The notes below the pieces were generated by a model. That model did no database searches and was not told the origin of the DNA. It saw only the letters and a list, made by a program, of their open reading frames with translations. Both the position numbers and the translations under genes were made by a program. 64,000 nucleotides of DNA from DATKPE01 sp033854175 (GTDB lineage: Bacteria; Bacteroidota; Ignavibacteria; UBA10030; SZUA-254). The stretch is from NCBI GenBank assembly GCA_033854175.1, contig JAWOKN010000052.1, positions 28,221-92,220 on the forward strand, given 5' to 3'. Below, in pieces: positions 28,701 to 36,935 of the stretch (its first letter is position 1; each line of letters starts with the position of its first letter).

Positions 28701-28841
28701 GGGGCCTTCGAAAAAGGTAAATCCGGATTTCCCCTCGCGTGTTGAAACGCTTTTCTCGAAGATTTTATTCTGCTTCCAAAACTGCAGAATATCTCGTTCG
28801 ATCTGGGCGTACTGAATTTTATCTGACAGCTCTCTGAACAC
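25704..28841 (-). CDS. ileS: isoleucyl-tRNA synthetase
   Basis: 1045 residues, typical of the long bacterial/eukaryote-like IleRS form. Class I signatures: ANGRPGIHHVMSRTLKD near the N-terminus (HIGH-type) and KMSKSKGNSVDPF (KMSKS), with an editing insertion between them and a C-terminal anticodon-binding region containing several Cys pairs upstream of KMSKS (CDRCGMHQC, CSCGGQ). It charges tRNA-Ile in the cytoplasm. Five nucleotides separate its start from the stop of the small DUF2905 gene. No T-box leader is visible because the gene is internal to an operon. Confidence 0.97.
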   Translation of the reverse strand: MFRELSDKIQYAQIERDILQFWKQNKIFEKSVSTREGKSGFTFFEGPPTANGRPGIHHVMSRTLKDLVCRYKTMRGFQVHRKAGWDTHGLPVEIEVEKALGFKHKDDIVKFGVAKFNDECRKSVWKYKSEWETMTERMGYWVDLNHPYITFENYYIESVWWSLKKYFDADLIYKGYKIQPYCPRCETPLSSHEVSLGYEDVKDPSVYVRMKVKGQEHTFFLVWTTTPWTLISNVALAVNPGIDYARVRYKNEIWILAESRLGVLEGEFTVLEKVKGSKLAGMEYERIFNYHPVTEKAFYVITADFVTTEDGTGIVHIAPAYGEDDYQVSRQFGLPTIHPVNKSGEFGPEVTDFAGKFVKDADPEIIWNLRERGILYKKETVTHSYPHCWRCKTPLLYYARESWYIATTKYARRMVELNKEINWCPPEVGEGRFGNWLEENKDWSLSRDRFWGTPLPIWICDRCGMHQCVGSIEEYRKGNNVREPLDLHKPHVDDVTFTCSCGGQMRRTPELIDVWYDSGAMQFAQWHYPFEHQDEFASQHPADFICEGIDQTRGWFYSLHSISTFLFNRPSYTNILVNELILDKEGQKMSKSKGNSVDPFTVIEKYGADTVRWYLVAASPPWRPTLFDEDGMVEVQRKFIGTLLNTYAFFSLYANIDRFTYAKERIPVDERPEIDRWILSAANSLVKKYVAAMDAYDVTRAARAVSDFTIDQLSNWYVRRNRRRFWKSEMGPDKLCAFQTLYECLMIVVKLMAPIAPFLSEEIYRDLNSVTKKDNIESVHLAMIPEPEASAINLELEERMDNAERIVSIVRAIRNKVNLKVRQPLQKVIIPVTSDAQRAQIARMEDIILDEINVKSIQYVDDDSEIVHKSVKPNFKVLGPKYGKVVQPVAAAIRAFTPAQIAALDRDGKIVVPINGVEVTILREDVEILHENIKGWIAESDDGITVALDIELTDELVREGMAREFVNRIQNIRKDSGFNVTDRIRIFYRGNDRLQTAFKSLESYIKTETLAVDIQCRDSAAGQMVEINGEQCSIDIERVERNNES

Positions 28842-28845
28842 GTGA

Positions 28846-29070
28846 TTATTTCTTGCCGATGAATGAAATAAGCCAGAACACCAGACTAATGAGAATACTC
28901 AGGACAATTCCCGTTGTCAGCGGGAAATACAATTGAAAATTTTCCTTCTTCACGACGATATCCCCCGGGAGTTTGCCGAGGAACGGGATCCTGCCGACAA
29001 ACAGCAGGATGATGCCGACACCGACAATCACGGAACCGGCCAGGATCAGTATTTTACCCAAGGGAGCCAT
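28846..29070 (-). CDS. small membrane protein, DUF2905
   Basis: 74 residues from the ATG at 29070 (MAPLGKILILAG), the normal family start; a TTG at 29112 would add 14 residues and abut punA. Two hydrophobic helices flank the family signature GRIPFLGKLPGDIVVKKENFQ and YFPL. Function unknown. The family is widespread and often found beside tRNA-modification or RuvABC genes; here it lies between punA and ileS. Confidence 0.85.
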   Translation of the reverse strand: MAPLGKILILAGSVIVGVGIILLFVGRIPFLGKLPGDIVVKKENFQLYFPLTTGIVLSILISLVFWLISFIGKK

Positions 29071-29112
29071 ACGACCGTCAAACGTCTGCGAAAGGGGTAC
29101 AATATACGCCAA

Positions 29113-29943
29113 TTACAGGCGTCCCACAAGTTCCTTCATGATCTTTGTCAACTTCGGTTCCGCCGCGTTCGCGATGGCGATAATCTCATCGACGTTGACC
29201 GGCTCGAGCGTATCGGGGAAGCACTCGTCGGTAATGATTGAAATGCCGACGACCTGCATTCCCATATGATTCGCGACGATATTTTCGGGCACCGTTGACA
29301 TCCCGACGGCATCCGCGCCGATCGTGCGCAAGAACCTGTATTCCGCGCGGGTTTCGAGGTTCGGGCCCTGGACCGCGACAAAGACCCCGTGCTGCAGTTT
29401 GATCTTGAGATCCTTCCCGATCCGGTCGACGAGAGCTATGAGTTTTTTCGAATACGGTTCGGACATATCGGGAAAGCGCGGTCCGAGTTCCGCGTCATTG
29501 GGGCCGATCAGAGGATTATCGCCCTGCAGGTTGATATGGTCGGTAATGACCATGAGATCGCCCCGCCGGAATTTCCGGTTCATGCCGCCTGCGGCGTTTG
29601 AAATCAGAAGCGTTTTGACGCCGAGGCCAAGCCTTCGGGACATGACGCGCACCGGGAACGTCACCTGCTGCATCGTATACCCCTCATAGTAATGGAATCG
29701 TCCCTGCATGGCGACGATCTCCTTCCCGGCAAGGCGTCCCAGGATCAGCTTCCCGTGATGCGACTCCACGGTCGAAACCGGGAAATGGGGGATCTCCTCA
29801 TAATCGAGTATGGACTCGGCTTCAATCTCCTTGACGAGCCCGCCGAGGCCCGTTCCGAGGATAATGCCGATCTCGGGTTTCACGGATGTATGTTTCCGGA
29901 TATACTTCAGGGCATCGTTCATCTGTTTCCGCAGATCGGTCAT
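29113..29943 (-). CDS. punA: purine nucleoside phosphorylase (class I)
   Basis: 276 residues. Splits purine nucleosides with phosphate into base and ribose-1-phosphate, for salvage. Phosphate and base site motifs: IILGTGLGGL, VESHHGKLILG, GRFHYYEGYT, ISNAAGGMNRKF, and the late SMSTVPE-like MSTVPENI. Its ATG overlaps the divIVA stop (ATGA). The trimeric PNP family is favoured over MTA phosphorylase because of the length and the SNAAGG motif. It interrupts an otherwise Bacillus-like gene order. Confidence 0.93.
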   Translation of the reverse strand: MTDLRKQMNDALKYIRKHTSVKPEIGIILGTGLGGLVKEIEAESILDYEEIPHFPVSTVESHHGKLILGRLAGKEIVAMQGRFHYYEGYTMQQVTFPVRVMSRRLGLGVKTLLISNAAGGMNRKFRRGDLMVITDHINLQGDNPLIGPNDAELGPRFPDMSEPYSKKLIALVDRIGKDLKIKLQHGVFVAVQGPNLETRAEYRFLRTIGADAVGMSTVPENIVANHMGMQVVGISIITDECFPDTLEPVNVDEIIAIANAAEPKLTKIMKELVGRL

Positions 29944-30479
29944 GCCTCGGTGTCCAGAGATTTTATGATTTCATCAATTTCCGTCATCTTCACATCCGGA
30001 ATACTGTCCGGTGCGGCGGTGGTCTCCTCTTCTGTCTCAGCGGCATCAAGGGACCTGAGAAGGTCGAGTTCTGATTCAAGGAGCATTTTCAGGCGTGTAC
30101 GTATCGAATCCTTTTTCGCCTTGAGGATCATCACCGATTCCCTGATCTTCGCCAGTTCCGCCCTTGACTGTTCCAGTATGCGGGTTGCCTGTATCTCGGC
30201 GTCGGTTACGGGGGTGCGGGGTGCGGAAGATTCAGGAGAGCCGGCTCGGGCGGTTTGCGCCGGTTCGTCGTCGAGCACCGTCGGGATCACCTCGGTAATC
30301 GAGTCAAAATCCTTTTTCTGCAATTCCGCGCGGGCCAGTTGTTGCTGGAGCTGGGAAATCTGGCGCTGGAGCGTGCGGACATACTCGCCCACCTCGCGGA
30401 GGAAGAAATCGACCTCATCCGGGTCGCTTCCCCAGAACCGTTTGCCGAAAGTTTTTCCGATAATCGTTCCAACATCCAT
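29940..30479 (-). CDS. DivIVA-domain coiled-coil protein
   Basis: 179 residues. The N-terminal part (1-50) has the DivIVA lipid-binding signature: KTFGKRFWGSDPDEVDFFLREVGEYV, in two parts separated by the GSDPDEVD turn, then a coiled coil. A Pro/Ser/Ala-rich linker (about 75-100) precedes a second predicted coiled coil (100-145) and an acidic tail. DivIVA proteins sense negative membrane curvature and recruit division or polar proteins. It is one of the few cell-division-like genes in the window and sits directly behind yggS, as in the Bacillus ylm-divIVA region. Confidence 0.82.
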   Translation of the reverse strand: MDVGTIIGKTFGKRFWGSDPDEVDFFLREVGEYVRTLQRQISQLQQQLARAELQKKDFDSITEVIPTVLDDEPAQTARAGSPESSAPRTPVTDAEIQATRILEQSRAELAKIRESVMILKAKKDSIRTRLKMLLESELDLLRSLDAAETEEETTAAPDSIPDVKMTEIDEIIKSLDTEA

Positions 30480-31195
30480 CAGTTAATCCTCGCTTCAGAG
30501 CGGTTGAGAGGTTCTTTCTTCTCCCGATGGCCGAAGATGGCCGTTCCAACACGGATCATCGTCGCGCCCTCTTCGATGGCGACCTCAAAATCATTCGTCA
30601 TACCCATCGAGAGGGCGGGAAGTTTCACGCCTTCGCGTTCAAGTGCGTCGCGCAGCGACCGCAGGCATCTGAACGCCGGCCGTGAGGCTTCCGGATCGGG
30701 CAGAAACGGACCGATAGTCATAAGGCCCATGACGGTGACATGAGACAGCACCATAAGCTGTTCGACGAGAATTTTCGCCTCATCCATCTGTGTACCAAAC
30801 TTTGTGGTTTCACCGGAGGTATTGACTTCAACGAGGACCGGAAGATGCCGGTTCACGGCCCGGGCGCGTTTTGAAATTTCCTTTCCGAGTTCGATTGAAT
30901 CGACAGCATGAATGAGATGAACGTCGTCGACAATTGATTTTACCTTATTTGACTGTAAATGTCCGATGAAATGCCATCGGATTGAAAAATCCTTCAATTC
31001 AGCCTGTTTTTGACGCATTTCCTGCACATAATTCTCGCCAAAATCGTGCAGGCCTGCGGCAGCCGCTTCGCGGATGACGGAGGCCGGAAACGTCTTGGTT
31101 ACTCCGACGAGGGTAACCGATTCCGGTTCCCGACCGACCCGATGACAGGCTTTCTGGATGCGGTCATATATGTGCCTGATATTTTCGGCTATCAT
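30479..31195 (-). CDS. yggS: YggS/PROSC family PLP-binding protein
   Basis: 238 residues. Single-domain PLP protein that controls vitamin B6 and amino-acid homeostasis. PLP Lys in VGVTKTFP (K34), HDFGENYVQE, WHFIGHLQSNK, HAVDS, EVNTSGE, and LSMGMTNDFEVAIEEGATMIRVGTAIFG are all present. The start is placed at 31195 (MIAENIRHIYDRI), because the upstream ATG at 31222 lies inside the -10/-35 spacer of the promoter. Its TGA overlaps the divIVA ATG by one base. First gene of the minus-strand operon. Confidence 0.94.
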   Translation of the reverse strand: MIAENIRHIYDRIQKACHRVGREPESVTLVGVTKTFPASVIREAAAAGLHDFGENYVQEMRQKQAELKDFSIRWHFIGHLQSNKVKSIVDDVHLIHAVDSIELGKEISKRARAVNRHLPVLVEVNTSGETTKFGTQMDEAKILVEQLMVLSHVTVMGLMTIGPFLPDPEASRPAFRCLRSLRDALEREGVKLPALSMGMTNDFEVAIEEGATMIRVGTAIFGHREKKEPLNRSEARIN

Positions 31196-31210
31196 CAGAG
31201 TGAGATACAC

Positions 31211-31239
31211 AATATATCTCATTTTTCGATAAAAATCAA
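31211..31239 (-). promoter_or_regulatory. promoter of the yggS-divIVA-ileS-lspA operon
   Basis: Minus strand TTGATT (31239-31234), 17-nt spacer, TATATT (31216-31211). Transcription would start near 31204, leaving about 9 nt before the yggS ATG at 31195. Confidence 0.55.
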
Positions 31240-31270
31240 TGAATATTCACAGCAAACGGGAATCATCTAC

Positions 31271-31300
31271 TTGACTATCGGCTTTTTTTTTCTTTATATT
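31271..31300 (+). promoter_or_regulatory. promoter of the TPR gene
   Basis: TTGACT (31271-31276), 18-nt spacer with a T-run, TATATT (31295-31300). Predicted start near 31307. Divergent from the yggS promoter 32 nt away. Confidence 0.55.
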
Positions 31301-31318
31301 CATTAAAGAAATCTCACA

Positions 31319-32761
31319 TTGAAGAAAAAGTTTTCGTCCGCAGTCATGGACACGTTCGATTTTGACGATACCGACAATATTGAGGGGACCGATCCGCAGG
31401 AGGGCAAATCCGGGGACGATCTGGAGCGGATGCGGGCAAGGCTCGAGGAACCGGGGAGTGTGAACATCGAGGCGCTTGAAGAGATCATCGCATATTATTT
31501 CGAGCATGAACAGTATGCGGATTCGCTCAGCTACATCGACCGGCTCCTGGAGTATCTCCCATCGAGTGGCGAGACATGGCAGCGGAAAGGGACGGCGCTG
31601 CATCATCTCCAGCGTTACCAGGAGGCGCTTGCGGCATTCGACCAGGCGCTCCTCTTCAATCCCATTGATTCGGAGCTGTTATTGAACCGGGGTCTCACCC
31701 TTGACTATCTCGGCCAGTACGAGGAAGCGCTGGCCTGTTTTGAGCGGGTTCTCCAGCTCGACTCCTCGGATGAGGAAGGCCTCTTCGGCAAGGGGATCAT
31801 CTATGAAAAGCTTGAGCGGTACAACGAGGCGGTCGCGGTCTTTTATCACATCATCGAGAACCACCCGTCGCACAAGGAGGCCTGGTACGAGCTCGGGTAC
31901 TGTTACGACTGTCTGAACAACCTTCCCCAGGCGCTCGCCTGTTATGAAAAGCATCTTGCGCTCGACCCCTTCAATCACAACGCCTGGTACAACCGGGGGA
32001 TTGTTCTGAACCGGCTTGCGCAGTACACGAAAGCCATCGAGAGTTACGACCTGGCCATAGCGCTGCGGAAGGAATTCACCGCGGCCTGGTACAACAAGGG
32101 GAACGCGTTTGCGAACATCGGGCGGCTGTACGACGCCGTTGAATGCTACCGCGAGACCCTCCGGATTGACATCAAGGACATCCCTTCGTGGCACAATCTC
32201 GGGAACGCCTATGAAGAGCTGGGGCTCTTCAAGGATGCCATCAAATGCTTCACGCAGGCGTTGAAGTACGATCCGACGCATTACGAATCGTATTTCGGGC
32301 GCGGGAGCTGTTACGATTCCCTTGCGCAGCACCGGAAAGCGTACAACGATTACAACAAGGCGCTGACGCTCTGCAAAAATTATCCGGAACTCTGGTATGC
32401 CAAGGCTGATGCGGCGTACAATCTCGGCAAATGGAAGGAGGCGCTGTACAGTTACCGGATGGCGGTACGGTTTGATCCCACCAATTGCGAGGCCTGGTTT
32501 GACCTGGGTGAAACGCTCCTTGAATACGGCTACATCAAGGAGGCGCTGAAATCCTTCAACAAATGCATTGAGCTCGAGCCCAAGTGGTCGGACCCGTATT
32601 ACAACCGTGCAAAAGTTCTTTTCCTCATGAAAAAAACCTACGACGCTCTTGAATCTCTCAAAACCGCATTCCAGCTCGACCCGCAGAAGAAAAACACATT
32701 TCAAAAAGAATTTCCCGGTGTACGATCAATCAGAGAAATCACCTGTCTGCTGGAAAAATAG
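31319..32761 (+). CDS. tetratricopeptide repeat protein
   Basis: 480 residues, almost wholly TPR units of 34 residues (about eleven, from residue 50 on), with the usual W/L-G-Y-A-F-A-P pattern, e.g. AWYNRGIVLNRLAQYTKAIESYDLAI. The first 45 residues are acidic and unstructured. No signal peptide or membrane helix, so a cytosolic scaffold is expected; partners are unknown. Start TTG at 31319 fits the promoter, but the ATG at 31346 (MDTFDFDD) is a good alternative. Confidence 0.88.
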   Translation: MKKKFSSAVMDTFDFDDTDNIEGTDPQEGKSGDDLERMRARLEEPGSVNIEALEEIIAYYFEHEQYADSLSYIDRLLEYLPSSGETWQRKGTALHHLQRYQEALAAFDQALLFNPIDSELLLNRGLTLDYLGQYEEALACFERVLQLDSSDEEGLFGKGIIYEKLERYNEAVAVFYHIIENHPSHKEAWYELGYCYDCLNNLPQALACYEKHLALDPFNHNAWYNRGIVLNRLAQYTKAIESYDLAIALRKEFTAAWYNKGNAFANIGRLYDAVECYRETLRIDIKDIPSWHNLGNAYEELGLFKDAIKCFTQALKYDPTHYESYFGRGSCYDSLAQHRKAYNDYNKALTLCKNYPELWYAKADAAYNLGKWKEALYSYRMAVRFDPTNCEAWFDLGETLLEYGYIKEALKSFNKCIELEPKWSDPYYNRAKVLFLMKKTYDALESLKTAFQLDPQKKNTFQKEFPGVRSIREITCLLEK

Positions 32762-32818
32762 ACTGCCGGGCGGCCCATCCACCACCTGTCCGGGAAACCA
32801 TCAAATTACGTTTTCGTC

Positions 32819-33673
32819 ATGTCCGCTGCCGTGAATGAAAAATATCACCGCCTGCAATCCCTTTTGCGCGAGATGGGGAGTGTTGTGATCGGTTATTCCG
32901 GGGGAGTGGACAGCACACTGCTGCTCAGGGTAGCCTCTGACGTCCTCGGGCAAAACGCGATTGCGGTGATCGGGCGGTCGGAGACCTATCCGACGAGCGA
33001 GTTTGAGGACGCGATGCGCATCGCGCGCCAGATCGGTGCCCGGGTGGAGGTGGTGACGACCGAGGAGACGGACAACCTGAAATTCCAGGAAAACCCGGCC
33101 AACCGGTGTTACTTCTGCAAGACCGAACTCTTCACAAAGCTCCGCCAGGTGGCGGACAAGTACAAGATCCGGTGGATCGCCGACGGGACCATCACGGATG
33201 ATCTGGGGGATTTCAGGCCGGGGATGCAGGCAAAATCCGAGCAGGATGTCCGGTCGCCGCTTCTTGAAGCGGGCATGTCGAAGGAGGATGTGCGGGCCCT
33301 GTCCAGGGATCTGAGTCTGCCGACATGGGACAAGGGATCGTTTGCGTGTCTCTCCTCCCGGTTCCCGTACGGATTCGGGATCACGAAGACAAATCTGACC
33401 AAAGTTGACCGGGCGGAATCCCTTCTGCGCGATCTCGGTTTCCGGTACTACCGGGTGCGGTTCCACGACGAAAAAACCGCGCGGATCGAGGTCGGGCAGC
33501 AGGAAATCCCGCGCCTTCTCGACCCGGAAACCCGTCAAAAGATTGTCAGTCACCTGAAAGAATTAGGATTTACGTATATTACACTAGACCTTCAGGGTTA
33601 TCGCACCGGTTCGATGAACGAGGTTTTGGGTCATCGTGGGGGTACGGATGCGGTTGTGAAGAGGACCCCGTAA
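32819..33673 (+). CDS. larE: LarE-type ATP-dependent sulfur transferase
   Basis: 284 residues. PP-loop SGGVDS (27-32) adenylates a substrate. LarE gives sulfur to the nickel-pincer cofactor of lactate racemase. Here C97 and C100 (NRCYFCKTE) and C177 (SFACLSSRFPYG) are all present. The last matches the sacrificial Cys of Lactiplantibacillus LarE; the CxxC plus this Cys matches the three-Cys subgroup thought to use an Fe-S cluster. No larA, larB or larC is in the window, so another sulfur-insertion role is possible. The start has a GTTTTCGTC upstream, without a strong Shine-Dalgarno. Confidence 0.88.
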   Translation: MSAAVNEKYHRLQSLLREMGSVVIGYSGGVDSTLLLRVASDVLGQNAIAVIGRSETYPTSEFEDAMRIARQIGARVEVVTTEETDNLKFQENPANRCYFCKTELFTKLRQVADKYKIRWIADGTITDDLGDFRPGMQAKSEQDVRSPLLEAGMSKEDVRALSRDLSLPTWDKGSFACLSSRFPYGFGITKTNLTKVDRAESLLRDLGFRYYRVRFHDEKTARIEVGQQEIPRLLDPETRQKIVSHLKELGFTYITLDLQGYRTGSMNEVLGHRGGTDAVVKRTP

Positions 33674-33773
33674 GGAGAGTTGCCCGCAGACCGATTGCCC
33701 TGCCCGCACGCTGGTGCACAGATGTGAGAACCTGTGTGATGGATGTGTATGATCGTTGAACAAGGATGAGATT

Positions 33774-36700
33774 ATGAAAACTCTTGCCGTGGCATTTGTG
33801 CTCCTGTGGTGTCTGTTCCCCCCGATGGCGTCTGCCCAGCAGACGACATTCGGGAAAAACAAGGTCCAGTACAGGGAGTTCGAATGGTATTTCATTCAAT
33901 CGAGCCATTTCGACATCTACTTCACCAAGGGGGATGAATATCTGGCGAACTTCACCGCTGATGCCGCGGAATCCGCCTACACCATGATCAGCCAGTCGTT
34001 CCGTTATCAGATCACCAACCGTGTTCCGATGGTTGTCTACCACTCCCACAACGATTTCCAGCAGACGAACGTGATCAGTGAATATCTGGAGGAAGGGATC
34101 GGCGGCGTCACGGAACTCTTCAAAAACAGGGTGGTGATACCCTTTGAGGGGGATTACGCAAAATACCGCCATGTGATTCACCACGAACTCGTCCATGCGG
34201 TTCTCAACGACATGTTTTACGGCGGTTCGATCCAGTCGATCATCACGAACAACATCACGCTCCAGCTCCCGATATGGTTCAACGAGGGGCTTGCCGAGTA
34301 CGAGTCGCTGAAGTGGGACGCGAACTCCGATATGTTCATCCGGGATGCCACCCTGCACGAATACCTCCCGCCGATCCAGCGGCTGGACGGATACTTCGCG
34401 TACCGCGGAGGGCAGTGCATGTGGAACTACATCGCGACGAAATACGGCGACCAGAAAATTTCGGAAATCCTCATGCGGATCAAGGGGACCAGAAGTGTCG
34501 AGCAGGGATTCCGGGGCTCGATCGGCTTATCGATCGAGGAGTTATCCGAGCAGTGGCAGAAGGAGCAAAAAATCCTCTACTGGCCCGACATCGCCAAAAG
34601 GACCGATCCGGAGGATTTCGCCCACCGTCTGACCGACCACCGGAAGGACGGAAGCTTCTACAACACCAGTCCCGCCCTTTCACCGCAGGGCGACCGGATA
34701 GCGTTCATCTCGAACCGGGACGATTACTTCGACGTCTACATCATGAATGCGATCGACGGATCCACGCGGGAAAAAATCATCGAGGGCCAGCGGACTCCGG
34801 AGTTCGAGGAACTGCATCTTCTCACGCCGGGCATGTCGTGGTCGCAGGACGGCAGGTATCTCGCCCTCGCCGCAAAAAGCGGTTCGCAGGATGCCATCAT
34901 CATCAGGGATGTTGACAAGGGGGGTGACACGAGTCTGGAGTTCGGGCTCGACGGCATCTTCTCGGTCAACTGGTCGCCGGAGGGGCCGGATCCCTCCCAC
35001 AAGCAGCACAAGCTGGCGTTCGTCGGGGTACACGACGCCCGGTCGGACATCTACACGTATGATCTTGACACGCACCAGCTTGAAAATCTCACGAACGACA
35101 TCTTCAGCGATGCGGACCCCGCGTGGTCGGCTGACGCGCGGACGATCATCTTCTCCTCGGACCGCGGATCGATCCTCGACGCGTCGCAGCTCCCTCCGAA
35201 TTTTAAAATGCAGCACTATGATTACCACCAGCTCGATCTCTACTCGATCGACGTCGCAACGAGGGTCATCACGCGGCTGACCAATCTTCCCGGAAGCGAT
35301 GAAACATCACCGGTGGCGGCACCGGACGGTAAGCATCTCCTGTTCATATCGGACATGAACGGGATCAACAACATCTATCTCTACACCATCGACAGCTCGA
35401 CCTACCGTCCGATCACGAACTCGCTGTGCGGGGTGTATCAGCTGTCGCTCTCGCGGGACGGCTCGAAGCTTGCCTTCAGTTCGCTCGACTACGCCGGATT
35501 CGATCTCTTCATCATGCGCAACCCGTTCGAGCAGAACCTCGGCGTGGCGCAGCTCGAGCCGACCGAATACATCAAGCACCAGACGATGCAGGCCAGTGCG
35601 GCGTTGACGGAAAAAGCGCGTCACGACAGCCTGCGGATCAGCGACGAGGTGATCATCAAGACCGAAGCCCACGATACGGCGAACGTGTTCGGGGCCAACG
35701 ACAAGATCGATCTGAGGAACTACGTGTTCAACGAGACATTCCGGGAGAAGGGCGAAAAGAAGGCCGACACCGCGCGGTTTCCGGTCGCCGTCAACAACGT
35801 CGATTCCGAAGGAAACTACAAGGCCACCAAATACAAGCTCAATTTCTCCCCCGACATCGTCTACGGCAATGCCGGGTACAACACCTACTACGGGGTGCAG
35901 GGATCGACGATCATGGCCTTCAGCGACATGCTCGGGGACCACCAGATCGTTCTTCTGACGAACCTCCTCTTCGATCTGAAAAACAGCGATTACGCGATCG
36001 CCTATTTTTATCTGCCGAAGCGGATCGACTATGGTCTGCAGGCATTTCACAGTGCGAGGTTCCTCTACCTGGAGGACAGCGCGGGGAACGCGTCGCTCAA
36101 CAGGTTCCGGAACTACGGTGTAACGGCAATGGCGTCATACCCCTTGAACAGGTATGACCGGTGGGAGGCCTCGCTATCCTGGTTCAACATATCTCGGGAG
36201 AACCTCGATTACGACACCGTGCCGACGCAGATGCGGAGTCTGATCCTTCCCACGTTGAGTTACATTCACGACAACAGTCTCTGGGGGCTGATCTCGCCCG
36301 ACAACGGGACACGGTACAATCTCACGCTCATGGTCAGCCCGAAAATCGGCGGGCAGGCGCTGGGATTCACGACACTCACGGCCGATTACCGGAAATACTT
36401 CCGTTTATTGCGGGATTACACATTCGCCTTCAGGCTGGCCGGGGGAGGAAGTTTCGGACCGGATCCGCAGCGGTTCATCGTCGGGGGTGTGGACAACTGG
36501 ATCAACCGGGCATTTCACAACGACCGCATACCGATTCAGAACGCGGAAGATTTTGTTTTTCTCACGGCCGGGATCCCCTTGAGGGGTTATGACTATGGGG
36601 AGCGTGTCGGGACAAAGTACGGGCTCGTGAACATGGAGCTCCGATTCCCGTTCTTCGGATATTTTGCTGCCGGCCCGCTGCCGGTATTCTTTGAAAGCCT

Positions 36701-36935
36701 CAGCGGGTTGATATTCCTCGACGTGGGCGGTGCATGGAACAACAGGAGTGACTTCAAGGGGATTGACAGGGACACAAGCGGGAACGTCTACATGAAGGAC
36801 CTCCTCTCGGGGACGGGGTACGGCATCAGGATGGTCTTCCTCGGTTTCCTGTTGAAAATGGACGTGGCGTACGCCTACAACCTCAGGCAGTTTTCAGCCC
36901 CGAAGTTTTACTTCTCGCTCGGTGCGGATTTTTAG
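33774..36935 (+). CDS. outer-membrane protein with MA-type zinc peptidase domain, beta-propeller and barrel
   Basis: 1053 residues with a signal peptide (1-22). The start at 33774 has AAGGATGAG upstream. Residues about 30-280 hold a gluzincin-like site, HHELVHAVLND (H137, E138, H141), and WFNEGLAEYES, the expected third ligand Glu. Residues about 285-580 contain PD40/TolB-type propeller repeats (SPALSPQGDRIAFISNRD, PAWSADARTIIFSSDRG, SPVAAPDGKHLLFISD). From about 690 the pattern alternates as a beta-barrel, ending in an aromatic residue (SLGADF), as Omp85-like proteins do. Likely a surface or periplasmic protease attached to an outer-membrane barrel. The family is known in Bacteroidota but its function is not established. 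Confidence 0.8.
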   Translation: MKTLAVAFVLLWCLFPPMASAQQTTFGKNKVQYREFEWYFIQSSHFDIYFTKGDEYLANFTADAAESAYTMISQSFRYQITNRVPMVVYHSHNDFQQTNVISEYLEEGIGGVTELFKNRVVIPFEGDYAKYRHVIHHELVHAVLNDMFYGGSIQSIITNNITLQLPIWFNEGLAEYESLKWDANSDMFIRDATLHEYLPPIQRLDGYFAYRGGQCMWNYIATKYGDQKISEILMRIKGTRSVEQGFRGSIGLSIEELSEQWQKEQKILYWPDIAKRTDPEDFAHRLTDHRKDGSFYNTSPALSPQGDRIAFISNRDDYFDVYIMNAIDGSTREKIIEGQRTPEFEELHLLTPGMSWSQDGRYLALAAKSGSQDAIIIRDVDKGGDTSLEFGLDGIFSVNWSPEGPDPSHKQHKLAFVGVHDARSDIYTYDLDTHQLENLTNDIFSDADPAWSADARTIIFSSDRGSILDASQLPPNFKMQHYDYHQLDLYSIDVATRVITRLTNLPGSDETSPVAAPDGKHLLFISDMNGINNIYLYTIDSSTYRPITNSLCGVYQLSLSRDGSKLAFSSLDYAGFDLFIMRNPFEQNLGVAQLEPTEYIKHQTMQASAALTEKARHDSLRISDEVIIKTEAHDTANVFGANDKIDLRNYVFNETFREKGEKKADTARFPVAVNNVDSEGNYKATKYKLNFSPDIVYGNAGYNTYYGVQGSTIMAFSDMLGDHQIVLLTNLLFDLKNSDYAIAYFYLPKRIDYGLQAFHSARFLYLEDSAGNASLNRFRNYGVTAMASYPLNRYDRWEASLSWFNISRENLDYDTVPTQMRSLILPTLSYIHDNSLWGLISPDNGTRYNLTLMVSPKIGGQALGFTTLTADYRKYFRLLRDYTFAFRLAGGGSFGPDPQRFIVGGVDNWINRAFHNDRIPIQNAEDFVFLTAGIPLRGYDYGERVGTKYGLVNMELRFPFFGYFAAGPLPVFFESLSGLIFLDVGGAWNNRSDFKGIDRDTSGNVYMKDLLSGTGYGIRMVFLGFLLKMDVAYAYNLRQFSAPKFYFSLGADF

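Noticed and set aside
31679..32704. Minus-strand open frame of 341 codons with repeating Val/Arg pattern
   Set aside because: The periodicity mirrors the TPR repeats on the other strand.
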